A stretch of 64,000 nt of DNA from CBDCWT01 sp965223305 (GCA_965223305.1 CBDCWT010000084.1:372001-436000), one strand, 5' to 3'; counted from the first letter of the stretch, positions 28,574 to 38,530 are shown. Translations and numbers: made by a program. Notes: generated by a model from the sequence alone, not told the origin.

Positions 28574-30526
28574 ATGGTTGAGTCCCGTCTGAAGACCTGC
28601 CGCCGGCTACAAATCACGATCGGACTGCTCGCCGTAAGCGCGGCGCACGTACCGGTCATCAGCGGGCAGCAAACGCCGGCACCGGTGATCGACGTTTCTC
28701 AGCGAGCTGAAGGGGATACGGAGCGCAGCGTGTTGCGAGAACGCGCTCAACGGCCGCGGCCTGACCGTGTTGGTACTTTGGATCGATGGAGAGACTGGGG
28801 CCGAGCGGGTTCGGCGATCCCGGTCGAGTCGTGGCAACCAACAGCCGAACGACGGCTGCCGAGTGGTTTTGCGGCTAAGATCCAGCGAGTGAAGAAGGCT
28901 CGGCCGCCAAGAAAATCGGCTTCCCATCCATGGCCGGCAGCGGTCGAGAAGGTGGTGTTGCAGCCGAGTTTGATCGAGCCGATCCCGAACGCACGCCGTG
29001 TTGGCGAAGCACCGATTCGAGTCGTGAGCGCCGACGATGCACGGGCGGACCTCGGGCCGCTAAAAATCTCGGTCAGCGAGTCAATGCCGCTGCCCCAGAG
29101 CGGTCAGTCGCCCAAACAGGCGGCTGCGGCCGAGCGAAGCCCTCGATCGTTGCCCGGCGGGGCCGCGGTGATAGGGGGACCGCGGTTTCTAAGAGCGAGG
29201 CCGATCTCCCGTGCCGCGCCGGCGCAGCCGGCAGCACTTGTTGTGCCTCACGACGACCAGCGGACGGCCGACGTAGATCCACCGTCTGCGGATCGTCCAA
29301 AGCTACTGAGTTCTCGTGCAACGCTCGATGCGCGAGGCCCGAAGTTGTCAGACTTTATTATTGTTGCGCCGCCGCCGAGTTCTCGCCGGTCCACACAGCA
29401 GCTGGCGGGCCGCACTAAGAAGTCCGCCGAGGCCACTCGGTCGGTCAGCTCGTCAAGGACTCGAAATTCAGTGATCCGAACAGTTTCGCGGAAGCATCTC
29501 AGCCGGCAGTTTTCTCTTGATGTCAGTAAGGCCGGGGAACGAACGGAGGATGCCGCACCCGCGGGCCCCGCAGAACCGGCCGATATCGATCTCATTCCGG
29601 TTGTCGATCCCACTCGGGGAACGACTCCCTCAATGGGAGTGCTCGAATCGGCGTGGAAAGACGAACCGGCGACTCGTGAGCCGGCCGAGGACACGAACCG
29701 GCGCTCGGGAACGCGCGGGAAAGAAGCTCGCTTTGATCGCGAGTCTCAGCAGCAGCTTCCTCCAGTAGTGACTCCGGCAATGAGGGCGCGGCAATCCTTG
29801 CCCAAGGGACTGGTGAGTGTCGAATCGAGACCGCAGGACACGCCGACCGCCGAGCCACCCGGCGCTGCAGCCGATATCGCTGCCCACGACGAGCTGACTC
29901 GTTGGCGAAGAGAAGGGAAACCGGCAGTCTCGAAACGACGTCGACCGGTGGTCGAGCCTGCTCCTCAGCTAATGCTGACACAGGGTACCCGGTCAGTGCT
30001 GCGACGAGAGGAGTTGCCAGAGCCGTCGCTGCTGATCAGTCCGGTGGCGGAGGAGGCAGAAGACCGCCGAGCTGCGGATGATTTCAAACCGATTTCAGAG
30101 ATTTCGGCAGACATCAGCACAGCTGGAGAAGAGCGTCCGGCCGACTTGGCGGAGCGGCGGTTCGCGCTGGCGGAGAGTATCGACCACCCGCTGGGGGTTT
30201 CGCGCGATGGGATTCAAGCGATGATCCTCTGGGAAGCACCAGCCACAAGCCACCGTCCACTGTATTTCGAGGAGGTCAACCTAGAGCGACATGGCTACAG
30301 CGCGGGTCTGTTTCAGCCTGTCTTGTCCGCCGCTCACTTTTTCGGACGCGTACCTGCACTACCCTACCTGATGGCAGCCGAGAAGGGGCAGGTTTGTCAC
30401 TACACACTGGGTCACTATCGCCCCGGCAGCTGCGCGCCCTACCAGCTGTATCTACCACCGCTGAGCGTCAAAGGCCTGTCGGTGCAGGCGACGAGCATCT
30501 TGGGAATGCTGTATTTGATCCCGTAG
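28574..30526 (+). CDS. Secreted low-complexity protein with conserved C-terminal domain
   Basis: 650 residues. The N-terminus (basic, then ITIGLLAVSAAHVPVISGQQ) is a signal peptide with likely cleavage after SG or SGQ. Residues ~30-530 are Pro/Arg/Ala/Glu-rich and probably disordered. The last ~115 residues are ordered, with LYFEEVNLERHG, then HFFGRVPALPYLMAA, then a Cys pair in VCHYTLGHYRPGSCAPYQLY. I recall similar tails in planctomycete hypothetical proteins, but I cannot name a family or reaction. The two cysteines could form a disulfide outside the cytoplasm. The gene is divergent from the giant surface-protein gene and may be co-regulated with it; that is inference. It is followed directly by repeat array 1. 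Confidence 0.75.
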   Translation: MVESRLKTCRRLQITIGLLAVSAAHVPVISGQQTPAPVIDVSQRAEGDTERSVLRERAQRPRPDRVGTLDRWRDWGRAGSAIPVESWQPTAERRLPSGFAAKIQRVKKARPPRKSASHPWPAAVEKVVLQPSLIEPIPNARRVGEAPIRVVSADDARADLGPLKISVSESMPLPQSGQSPKQAAAAERSPRSLPGGAAVIGGPRFLRARPISRAAPAQPAALVVPHDDQRTADVDPPSADRPKLLSSRATLDARGPKLSDFIIVAPPPSSRRSTQQLAGRTKKSAEATRSVSSSRTRNSVIRTVSRKHLSRQFSLDVSKAGERTEDAAPAGPAEPADIDLIPVVDPTRGTTPSMGVLESAWKDEPATREPAEDTNRRSGTRGKEARFDRESQQQLPPVVTPAMRARQSLPKGLVSVESRPQDTPTAEPPGAAADIAAHDELTRWRREGKPAVSKRRRPVVEPAPQLMLTQGTRSVLRREELPEPSLLISPVAEEAEDRRAADDFKPISEISADISTAGEERPADLAERRFALAESIDHPLGVSRDGIQAMILWEAPATSHRPLYFEEVNLERHGYSAGLFQPVLSAAHFFGRVPALPYLMAAEKGQVCHYTLGHYRPGSCAPYQLYLPPLSVKGLSVQATSILGMLYLIP

Positions 30527-30540
30527 GTCAAAAGCCCAAA

Positions 30541-31868
30541 GTAGTAGGCACACTCCGTGTGCCGTCGTTTTTTGACAGGACTTACAGGATCGACGGGATG
30601 GCCGGTGACCATGGTTCCGCAAAATCAGCCGCCGGGCGTTAGCCCACGGTTCCCGCTGCAACCAGCCCTTCGACCTCGGCTCGGCAGGAGCCTCGCCCTC
30701 CCGAGCGCGCTACACGGATGTTGAAGCGAGTGTGATGGGCACTCCGCCCTGAACACTCCTCAATCCTATTCATCTTGTCGATCCTGTCTTCTGTTTTTTT
30801 GACAGGATTTACAGGATCGACAGGATGGCCGCATGACTCTGCAAAATCAGCCGCTGGGCGTTAGCCCACGGTTCGCACTGCAACCAGCCCTTCGACCTCG
30901 GCTCGGCAGCAGCCTCGCCCTCCCGAGCGCGCTACACGGATGTTGAAGCGAGTGTGATGGGCACTCCGCGCTGAACACTCCTCAATCCTATTCATCTTGT
31001 CGATCCTGTCTTCTGTTTTTTTTGACAGGATTTACAGGATCGACAGGATGGCCGCATGACTCTGCAAAATCAGCCGCTGGGCGTTAGCCCACGGTTCGCA
31101 CTGTAACCAGCCCTTCGACCTCGGCTCGGCAGGAGCCTCGCCCTCCCGAGCGCGCTGCACGGATGTTGCAGTGAGTGTGATGGGCACTCCGCGCTGAACA
31201 CTCCTCAATCCTATTCATCTTATCGATCCTGTCTTCTGTTTTTTTGACAGGACTTACAGGATCGACAGGATGGTCGGTGACCACTCAAAATCAGCCGCTG
31301 CTTGTCGATCCTGTCTTCTGTTTTTTTGACAGGATTTACAGGATCGACAGGATGGTCGGTGACCATGGTTCCGCAAAATCAGCCGCTGGGCGTTAGCCCA
31401 CGGTTCGCACTGTAACCAGCCCTTCGACCTCGGCTCGGCAGGAGCCTCGCCCTCCCGAGCGCGCTACACGGATGTTGAAGCGAGTGTGATGGGCACTCCG
31501 CGCTGAACACTCCTCAATCCTATTCATCTTGTCGATCCTGTCTTCTGTTTTTTTGACAGGATTTACAGGATCGACACACGACCTCGGCTCGGCAGGAGCC
31601 TCGCCCTCCCGAGCGCGCTACACGGATGTTGAAGCGAGTGTGATGGGCACTCCTCAATCCTATTCATCTTGTCGATCCTGTCTTCTGTTTTTTTGACAGG
31701 ACTTACAGGATCGACAGGATGGTCGGTGACCATGACTCTGCAAAATCAGCCGCTGGGCGTTAGCCCACGGTTCCCGCTGTAACCAGCCCTTCGACATCGG
31801 CTCGGCAGGAGCCTCGCCCTCCCGAGCGCGATACACGGATGTTGCAGTGAGTGTGATGGGCATTCCGG
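30541..31868. repeat. Tandem ~224 bp repeat array 1 (seven units, two internally deleted)
   Basis: Units begin with GACAGGATTTACAGGATCGA (or the CTTA variant) at 30574, 30801, 31024, 31246, 31328, 31555 and 31695. Unit lengths are 227, 223, 222, 82, 227, 140 and ~174 bp. The short units lack internal parts. Each full unit holds (a) an AT-rich module in which TGTCGATCCTGT and ACAGGATCGACA pair around a T7-T8 run, (b) the palindrome GGGCGTTAGCCC, and (c) CTCGGCAGGAGCCTCGCCCT, a GC-rich module. The array opens with the 25 bp word shared with 1486-1559. No open frame is conserved, so it is non-coding. Confidence 0.9.
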
Positions 31869-31915
31869 CGCACCCCGACCTGCCGCCAGCGCTGCCTGCA
31901 CCCCGCCGCCTACAG

Positions 31916-31967
31916 TACAATTTGCAGATCGGGGGGCGGTTTAAACCCCAACGTCATATCGGGGAGG
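31916..31967 (+). promoter_or_regulatory. Possible -10 box and strong RBS of the WD40 gene
   Basis: TACAAT (31916-31921) resembles a -10 box, with no good -35 upstream. GGGGAGG (31961-31967) is a clear Shine-Dalgarno sequence six bases before the ATG at 31974. It fixes that start. Confidence 0.4.
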
Positions 31968-31973
31968 CATCCT

Positions 31974-34076
31974 ATGCAGCGTCGACACCTTCACTTGTTC
32001 CTGATCGTATTGGCCGTTCAGGGGGCCTGGCACGTTGGAGCGGCACGGGCCGACGAGCTGGGGTCGATCGCAACCGCTGAGAAGACCGCTCAGGCGCGCC
32101 AGCAGTTATACCTCGCCGACATCCGGACTGCAGACATAGCCTGGCGCGAAGGCAATATCCCGCTGATGGAGTCGCTGTTGCGGCGCCACGTACCAAATGG
32201 TGCGGAGGCCGACCTGCGCCAGTTTGAGTGGTACGTGCTGTGGGGATTCTTACAACGAAACCGCCCCCAACGGCGCGTCGAGCTGCCAGACCATCTCAAG
32301 GCCGCTGCCTTTTCACCTACAGGCGACGACCTGGCAGTGGTACTCGGCTCCGATCACTCGGTGATTATGATCGACGCTGGGACGGGAGAGCTCCGCCAAC
32401 GGTATGACCAAGCAGCTCCCAGCCGATGGAGAAAGGAGTTCCTCGCATTCTCGCCGGATGGCAATACCTTGGCTTACCAAGGTAAGAGCGACAGGATCGT
32501 ACGCTTACGGAACTTGGTGAGCGGCCAGGTTCAAGATCTCCCGAGGTCCGACGGCTACATTTATTCCGCAGCGTTCTCACCAACAGACGATTTGCTGGTG
32601 ACCGGAAGCTCTAACGGCATCATCCAGGTGTGGGATTTGCAGACGAACAAGAGGAGGGTCCTAGAGCGATTTGGAGCGGCGATCAACGCGCTGGCCTTCT
32701 CGCCGGGCGGAAAACAGTTGGCGGTTGGCTGCCGGGCGAGTTCACACTTTGGTGCGCCGCTGACCGACGGTGTCTCGCACAAGACAGCGAAGGTCATCCA
32801 ACTCGCAGATGGCGAAGTCCGCTACGAGGTTCATCACAACGGAGCTGTCAACGCGCTGGCATTCTCGCCAGACGGCCGTTTTCTTGCCACCGGAGGCAGC
32901 GACGGAGTGCTGCAGGTTTACGATTTCCGCGACGACTCGGTATCGACGATCTGGCGCGCCGAGCTGTCAGAGCGTGGAGATGCCGTGGGGGGTCGAATCA
33001 GGTCGCTAGCGTTTTCACCGGACAGTCGCTGGCTCGCAGCGGGCGGTATCGGGCTCCGCGTATGGGACACCTCCCATTTCAAACTCGCTGCCACGCTGGG
33101 TGGCCACGTGAGCCCGATACAGGGGGTGTCATTCTCTGCCAACAACCTGTTGGCGTCGGTTGGCCTGGACCACACCGTCTTGGTGTGGGATCTCAACCAG
33201 GCGGGATGGACGGGCGCGGAGACTCGTGACTTTGGCGGCAAGGTGGACACGGTCGCCTTCTGTCCCAACGGCGAGATTGCGGTCCACACCCTTGGTTCTT
33301 CCCGGCTACCGGTGTGGGATCCGGTGAGCGATCGGGTACGACACATCGAGGGGGCGGGCCACTATGCTGTGTCCAAGTCGGGCGTGCTGGCAGCCGCTAC
33401 GAGAGAAAACATCCGTTTCGTAGACTTGATGACAGGTGAAAAGGCAGAGACCCCGTTGGGGGTCAACGTGACGCAACTGGCTTTTTCTCCAAACGACGAC
33501 GTGCTGGCGCTGGCGACCTACCAAGGTGCCGTTCAATTGTGGTCGGCTCAGACGGGCGAGCCTATTCTGCAATCGGGCGCTCAGCAGGGCCGAGTTTCGG
33601 ATCTGGTTTTCAGCCCCGACGGTAAACGCGTTGCCTCGGCCCACCAACTTCCATATCACGTGACAGTCTGGGATGTTGTTGCACGAGAGAAGGAATTGAC
33701 GCTCGACGTCGGGTCTGGCAGCGGCGAACTAGCGGTTGATTTCTCGCCTGACGGCAACCTGTTAGCCGTTGGCCGACAGTTTTTGGGGATCCAGATCTGG
33801 AATCTGAAGGAACCCGAAAAACTGCCAATCGTGTTGCCGGCGGTCACGATGGCCGTCGCCTTTGCGCCGAGTGGACAGACTCTCTTCTCCGGCCGGATGG
33901 GGGATGCTGCGTTGCATGTGTGGGACCTGCCAACTCGCCGGCTGAAGTGCAGCCTGCCGGGCGTTAGTCGCACGCGGGACATCGCGGTGTCGTCGGACGG
34001 AACGATGGTCGCCGTCGGCGGCTGGGATGGAACAGTGCGGTTACTGCGGGCAGTCGACGTCCCAGACCGCAGCTGA
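31974..34076 (+). CDS. Secreted WD40 repeat protein
   Basis: 700 residues. The signal peptide (~1-27) has core LHLFLIVLAVQGAWHVGAARA. Residues ~40-95 (YLADIRTADIAWREGNIPLM then DLRQFEWYVLWGF) match the linker usually found between the kinase and WD40 parts of planctomycete kinase/WD40 proteins, but no kinase domain is present. From ~105 to the end come about 13 WD40 blades, seen as repeated LAFSPDG then VWDL units. That is enough for two beta-propellers acting as a periplasmic or extracellular protein-binding scaffold. A Shine-Dalgarno GGGGAGG supports the start. It is bracketed by inverted copies of the same repeat array and converges with the LEPR/dockerin gene. The domain call is firm; the partner is unknown. 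Confidence 0.88.
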   Translation: MQRRHLHLFLIVLAVQGAWHVGAARADELGSIATAEKTAQARQQLYLADIRTADIAWREGNIPLMESLLRRHVPNGAEADLRQFEWYVLWGFLQRNRPQRRVELPDHLKAAAFSPTGDDLAVVLGSDHSVIMIDAGTGELRQRYDQAAPSRWRKEFLAFSPDGNTLAYQGKSDRIVRLRNLVSGQVQDLPRSDGYIYSAAFSPTDDLLVTGSSNGIIQVWDLQTNKRRVLERFGAAINALAFSPGGKQLAVGCRASSHFGAPLTDGVSHKTAKVIQLADGEVRYEVHHNGAVNALAFSPDGRFLATGGSDGVLQVYDFRDDSVSTIWRAELSERGDAVGGRIRSLAFSPDSRWLAAGGIGLRVWDTSHFKLAATLGGHVSPIQGVSFSANNLLASVGLDHTVLVWDLNQAGWTGAETRDFGGKVDTVAFCPNGEIAVHTLGSSRLPVWDPVSDRVRHIEGAGHYAVSKSGVLAAATRENIRFVDLMTGEKAETPLGVNVTQLAFSPNDDVLALATYQGAVQLWSAQTGEPILQSGAQQGRVSDLVFSPDGKRVASAHQLPYHVTVWDVVAREKELTLDVGSGSGELAVDFSPDGNLLAVGRQFLGIQIWNLKEPEKLPIVLPAVTMAVAFAPSGQTLFSGRMGDAALHVWDLPTRRLKCSLPGVSRTRDIAVSSDGTMVAVGGWDGTVRLLRAVDVPDRS

Positions 34077-34110
34077 AGCGGAAGCTTCGAGATCACGCGT
34101 CAATCGATGA

Positions 34111-34697
34111 ACAACATCCGTGTTAACGCGCTCGGGAGGGCGAGGCTCCTGCCGAGCCGAGCCACCTCGGAGTGCTTGATTCGAAACCGTGGGCTAACGC
34201 CCAGCGGCTGATTTTGTGTCGCGGGTTCATCCTGTTGATCCTGTAAATCCTGTCAAGAAAGGCAGAAGACAGGATCAACAAGATGAACAGGACAGAGGCA
34301 GCGACTCTAGGCGGGTGTGTCCATCACACCCACGGCAACATCCGAGTTAACGCGCTCGGGAGGGCGAGGCTCCCGCCGAGCCGAGCCACCTCGGAGTGCT
34401 TGATTCGAAACCGTGGGCTAACGCCCAGCGGCTGATTTTGTGTCGCGTGTCCATCCTGTTGATCCTGTAAATCCTGTCAAGAAAGGGCAGAGGACAGGAT
34501 GAACAAGATGAACAGGACAGAGGCAGCGACTCTAGGCGGGTGTGTCCATCACACCCACGGCAACATCCGTGTTAACGCGCTCGGGAGGGCGAGGCTCCTG
34601 CCGAGCCGAGCCACCTCGGAGTGATGATTCGAAACCGTGGGCTAACGCCCAGCGGCTGATTTTGTGTCGCGGGTCCATCCTGTAAATCCTGTCAAGG
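34111..34697. repeat. Tandem ~224 bp repeat array 2, inverted relative to array 1
   Basis: Units start with GTTAACGCGCTCGGGAGG (or a close variant) at 34122, 34346 and 34571, with periods of 224 and 225 bp; the last is truncated at about 34697. The content is the reverse complement of array 1 units: the GC-rich CTCGGGAGGGCGAGGCTCCT module, GGGCTAACGCCC, then ATCCTGTAAATCCTGTCAAG and its pairing partner. It lies between the convergent 3' ends of the WD40 gene and the LEPR/dockerin gene. Confidence 0.88.
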
Positions 34698-34708
34698 AGA
34701 CTTGGTTT

Positions 34709-37700
34709 TCAGTACAGATCCGAAACCAAACTCTCCGAAACTGCGTCGTCGAGCAAGTCGTCATCGAGCAGTTCCTCGAAGACGGCGTCCAGTGCCTCTC
34801 CGTTAGGCGCGCTCCGAGCGTCATCAGCGTCTGCCATCCCCAGGTCATCATCCACAAATCCCAATGCCCGTAAGGCAGTGTCGTTGGCATCCTGCGCCGG
34901 ATCTGTCTGCAACACTTCGACCAATTGCTGGGGAACGATTGCTGAGGTCAACACTCCCGATGGGATCTCCGGGATCGTGTCGACCGGCAGTAGAGCTGCA
35001 ACCTGAGCAACCTGGGACGCGTCCGCCGCATTCACCCGGTTGTTCCCGCTCACATCGGCAATTACCCCCGGATCGGTGCTCGGTGTGGCCGCAAAGCCGT
35101 CGATCAATAACGCAGCATGTTGCGCGACTTGCGACGCATCGGCCGCGTTCACCCGACCGTTCCCGGTAACGTCCGAAAAGTACTCGAGCACATGCAAGCC
35201 GTCGTCGTCGATGACAGGGACACTGTTCGACGCCGAGTCCGTGGCACTCGCCGTGTGAATGTTCAACACCTGGGAATCGAGATAGATCGCGTTGGCGTCG
35301 GCCGTCGGAACGCTCGCCGTCAGATCGACCAGCGTGTTCGCGCCTGCCGGCAAGTCCACCGTACTGGTCAAGGTGACTACTGCCGTGCCGGCAGTGGACG
35401 TATCCAGGTTCACCGCGGCACCCGCCGGCATGTTCGCGCCGGCAGCCACCGCGGAAATCTCCAGAAGCGCCGGATCGTAGTCGATCGACAGCGACACACT
35501 CCGCAGTCCCGTGCCGTCGCTGATCGTCACCGGCAAGCCCGTCGTAACATTGGCCGGTAGGTTTACCGGTTGACCCGGACCGCGGACAAAGTCGTCTATG
35601 CTGAGCGTGACCGAGCCCGCTGCCGGTGCCACAATCTCGAAGTTCCCGACGTAGTTGTCGCCAGGCGTGCCATCGCCGTTACCATCCAAGGCACGAGCTG
35701 TCGTGTCTTCAAAGGCATCCGCGCCGCTGCGCAGCGTTGCCGTGTAGGTGTCCGCCGCCAGCGTGCCACCGGTGGCAATGAAGTAAATCATGTCGTCTGA
35801 CGAGTCGACTACCAGTGATCCCGTGACTGCGCCACTGGAGGCACCGGTTAATGTAACATCGGCCGCGCCAAGCCCCGCCGATGTGTCGTAGAGGTTTAGG
35901 TCGGCCGTGTCGATTGGGGCATTAAACTGGGCCATGAAGCCCGTGCTCGTACCCGCGAAGTTCGACACCGCGAAGCTGGCGGGGCCATCGTCGTCCTGGA
36001 TCGTAGTCGTGGCCTGCTGCGTACCGTCTTCATTGCCGTTGGTCACCGTTTCGATGTCGAGCACGACGGTCTCGTTGTCTTCATCTTCCGTATCCTGAAC
36101 GGCCGTGACTGTTACCGAACCAGTGGTGGCGCCGGCGGCGATCACCACTTGTGTTCCGGAGAGTGTGAAGTCGCTGGCCGCGGCCGTGCCGCTAGCCGCA
36201 AGATCAACGGTCACGTCGAGCGTGGTCGCCTCCGACAGGGTGACTGTGAAGGTCGCCACGCCGCCTTCCTCAGGAATTTCGGCGTTATCGACCGAGATGC
36301 TGACGTTCGGCACTACCGGGTCGTCGTCGTCGACAATCGTGACGATGACCTGTTGCTCTCCAGCCTCGTCGCCGTTGGTGACGCCGGAGATGTCGACGAT
36401 CACCGTCTCGTCGTCATCGTCGACGGTGTCTTGTACCGTCGTGATTTCAACCGAGCCGGTCGTCTGTCCTGTGGGAATGACGATCTGAGTGCCGGTAATC
36501 GTAAAGTCGTCGTCCAACGTTGCTGTTCCGGAAATCTCCAGATCGACCGTTATGTCGACCGTATGAGCTTCGGACAGAGTCGCGGTGACAACCGCCGTCG
36601 CTGGGTCTTCGGTAACGGTCGCCACATCGGCCGAAATCGAGACCGTCGGTTGCAGATTCTGGTTAAACCAAACGCGGCTACCGGGGCCGTCGCCGCGGAC
36701 GTTGGCCTCGAGAAGATCGAGGTCGCCGTCGCCGTCGATATCGCCGATTTCAGCAAAGTCAATACGCCGGGCGCCGCCCGCGAAGGTCAGGCGTTGGCCG
36801 GAGTCCTGAAAAGTGGCATTGCCATCGTTCAACCAAATCTCGGTGCCCGCCCCGAATCGCTGGAACGGGATAACATCCAGGTCACCATCCCCATCCATGT
36901 CCCCGATTCGGACGCGATAAATCTGTGCTGTCCCGCCGCCGAGGTTCTGACCGGTGTCAAAGAAGTTACCATCTCCGTCATTGAGATAGATGAACGCACC
37001 ATTGCCGCTGTAGACCGTACCTCCCACCAGATCCATGTCACCATCGCCGTCCAGGTCCCCCACGGCGACGTCCTTCGTTGCTCGGAACCCTCCCAGCGTT
37101 TGACCACTGTCCACAAAGTTCCCACTGCCATCATTGAAGTAAATGTGGTTGGGCGTACCGTTGTTACCTTCCCAAGCGTCCAGGTCGCCGTCGTTATCGA
37201 GGTCCGCCAGCTCGACGGCATCGGTGGAGTGGTTACCCAGACCTTGGCCGGTGTTGGTGAAGTTGCCACTGCCATCGTTCAGCCAGATTTGGTTGCCGCC
37301 GTAGCGGATCCCCAGGAAGAGATCCAAGTCACCGTCACCGTCCAAGTCGCCAGCTCGGGTCTGTGTACCACCGGGGCTAATACCCGAGTTGGTGAAGTTC
37401 CCCGAGCCATCGTTCAGCATGATCCGGCCGCCAGCGACGTCGAGGTCCCCGTCGCCATCCACATCAGCGAAGGAAAACTCTCCTAAGCCACCGCCCAACG
37501 TTTGGCCGCTGTTGGTGAACGTGCCGGTACCGTCGTTCAACCAGGTTTGGTCACCGCCTCGGATGGCATCCAAGTCGCCGTCGTCGTCGATGTCCCCGAC
37601 GGCAATGTGTGACAGTGCATGTTGCCCGAAGGCCACACCACCATCTTCAAATTGGCCACTCCCGCCAGCGGCTGTGTAGAATTGCCAAACTTCCGGTGTG

Positions 37701-38113
37701 GCTGCTCCGCCCGCCAGTGAAACACCCGCGCTAACCGTTGCCTGAACCAGTTCGCCACCGAAGAAGGCATTGGTTGGGGTATGCGTCGCGACCGCCCCGT
37801 CGAAAGTGACGGTTGTCAGATCACCGGTCAACTTACCCACGCTTTTCGATCCGTGCACGGTGAATGTCTGGTCGGTTGCGGCCGTGACGTTCTGGTCGAA
37901 TGTCGCCGAGATATCTGTCCCAGGATCGGCAGTCGACGAGTTGGCCGCAGGAATTTGGGATAACACGGTTAGCAGATTTCGTTTTTCGAGCCGTTCCGCG
38001 CCAAGATGCCCGATAACCCGCAGCCTCCGCTCATGACGTGATCGAGCTGAGGAACTTCGACAAATCCAGCGGCGCTTTCTCGAACGGTGCATGATGAGTT
38101 CCTTTGGCTTCAA
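34709..38113 (-). CDS. LEPR-type exported protein: Ig-like, FG-GAP/VCBS, two Calx-beta, cohesin-like, dockerin
   Basis: 1,134 residues. A basic N-terminus (1-38) and LEKRNLLTV (42-50) form the LEPR-type sorting signal. Then follow a Big_5-like domain (~55-150), 6-7 FG-GAP/VCBS repeats of the form DLDGDGDLD then WLNDGSGNF (~155-480, one propeller), two Calx-beta domains (~485-590 and ~605-710) with repeated VTVTAVQD-type strands, a beta domain (~715-830), a cohesin-like domain (~840-960) and a dockerin-like pair with DVTGNGRVNAADAS and DVSGNNRVNAADAS (~965-1050). Cohesin-like and dockerin-like domains in one chain could let copies link to each other or to the other surface proteins here. It is exported and probably Ca2+-dependent. 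An internal ATG seven codons in (MHRSRKRR) is an alternative start. Confidence 0.88.
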   Translation of the reverse strand: MKPKELIMHRSRKRRWICRSSSARSRHERRLRVIGHLGAERLEKRNLLTVLSQIPAANSSTADPGTDISATFDQNVTAATDQTFTVHGSKSVGKLTGDLTTVTFDGAVATHTPTNAFFGGELVQATVSAGVSLAGGAATPEVWQFYTAAGGSGQFEDGGVAFGQHALSHIAVGDIDDDGDLDAIRGGDQTWLNDGTGTFTNSGQTLGGGLGEFSFADVDGDGDLDVAGGRIMLNDGSGNFTNSGISPGGTQTRAGDLDGDGDLDLFLGIRYGGNQIWLNDGSGNFTNTGQGLGNHSTDAVELADLDNDGDLDAWEGNNGTPNHIYFNDGSGNFVDSGQTLGGFRATKDVAVGDLDGDGDMDLVGGTVYSGNGAFIYLNDGDGNFFDTGQNLGGGTAQIYRVRIGDMDGDGDLDVIPFQRFGAGTEIWLNDGNATFQDSGQRLTFAGGARRIDFAEIGDIDGDGDLDLLEANVRGDGPGSRVWFNQNLQPTVSISADVATVTEDPATAVVTATLSEAHTVDITVDLEISGTATLDDDFTITGTQIVIPTGQTTGSVEITTVQDTVDDDDETVIVDISGVTNGDEAGEQQVIVTIVDDDDPVVPNVSISVDNAEIPEEGGVATFTVTLSEATTLDVTVDLAASGTAAASDFTLSGTQVVIAAGATTGSVTVTAVQDTEDEDNETVVLDIETVTNGNEDGTQQATTTIQDDDGPASFAVSNFAGTSTGFMAQFNAPIDTADLNLYDTSAGLGAADVTLTGASSGAVTGSLVVDSSDDMIYFIATGGTLAADTYTATLRSGADAFEDTTARALDGNGDGTPGDNYVGNFEIVAPAAGSVTLSIDDFVRGPGQPVNLPANVTTGLPVTISDGTGLRSVSLSIDYDPALLEISAVAAGANMPAGAAVNLDTSTAGTAVVTLTSTVDLPAGANTLVDLTASVPTADANAIYLDSQVLNIHTASATDSASNSVPVIDDDGLHVLEYFSDVTGNGRVNAADASQVAQHAALLIDGFAATPSTDPGVIADVSGNNRVNAADASQVAQVAALLPVDTIPEIPSGVLTSAIVPQQLVEVLQTDPAQDANDTALRALGFVDDDLGMADADDARSAPNGEALDAVFEELLDDDLLDDAVSESLVSDLY

Positions 38114-38396
38114 TTTGTGTTGGTCATGGTGTTCAGGAGCAGTTGGACCTGGGCAGGCGTCCTGACTTGATGCTGTTTGCGACGGTGTTTGGCATTTGAC
38201 GCCTCTGCCGCCTCAAGAGCGCGCACCACAGAAACACCTAAGAAGCGCCGCGGCCCGAACGGGGGACACATTCTTTCCAGGTTTTGCGTTTATGGCACAA
38301 CTGCCATCGGTAGTCAAGCAAATTCTCTTCGGCTGTCGCTAAGATGCGAATCGGTGCTTGATTGCCATCTACTGACCGCAGCTTGAGTCACGCACG

Positions 38397-38530
38397 TTCG
38401 CGCGTATGGGCACCGATTGCCGCAAAACGATCTCGAAAAGATTCTCCTGCCAAATCTGCATGTTCCCTGCATTTTGGATTGTGCGCACTAATCGCATTGC
38501 GGCCAACGGGCGTCGGTCTGCCAGGCTGGA
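38397..38530 (+). pseudogene. Decayed copy of the ParE-like toxin gene
   Basis: The DNA aligns with the start of the toxin gene at 47281. TTGCCGCAAAACGATCTCGA here corresponds to TTGCCGAAAACGATCTCGA there, with ~75% identity over ~65 bp. A second matching block follows (TTGCGGCCAACGGGCG then TGCCAGGCTGG). Small indels and a shift before and after AACGATCTCG destroy the frame, and no antitoxin-like sequence precedes it. It is read as a relic of a related toxin gene. Confidence 0.55.

Noticed and set aside
30541..31868. A CRISPR array in the tandem repeats
   Set aside because: Units are 222-227 bp with no short repeat/unique spacer alternation, and no cas genes are in the window.
31660..31920. 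Small ORFs within the repeat arrays (EGEAPAEP-like peptides)
   Set aside because: They arise from the repeat sequence itself, are not conserved as frames between units, and lack start signals.
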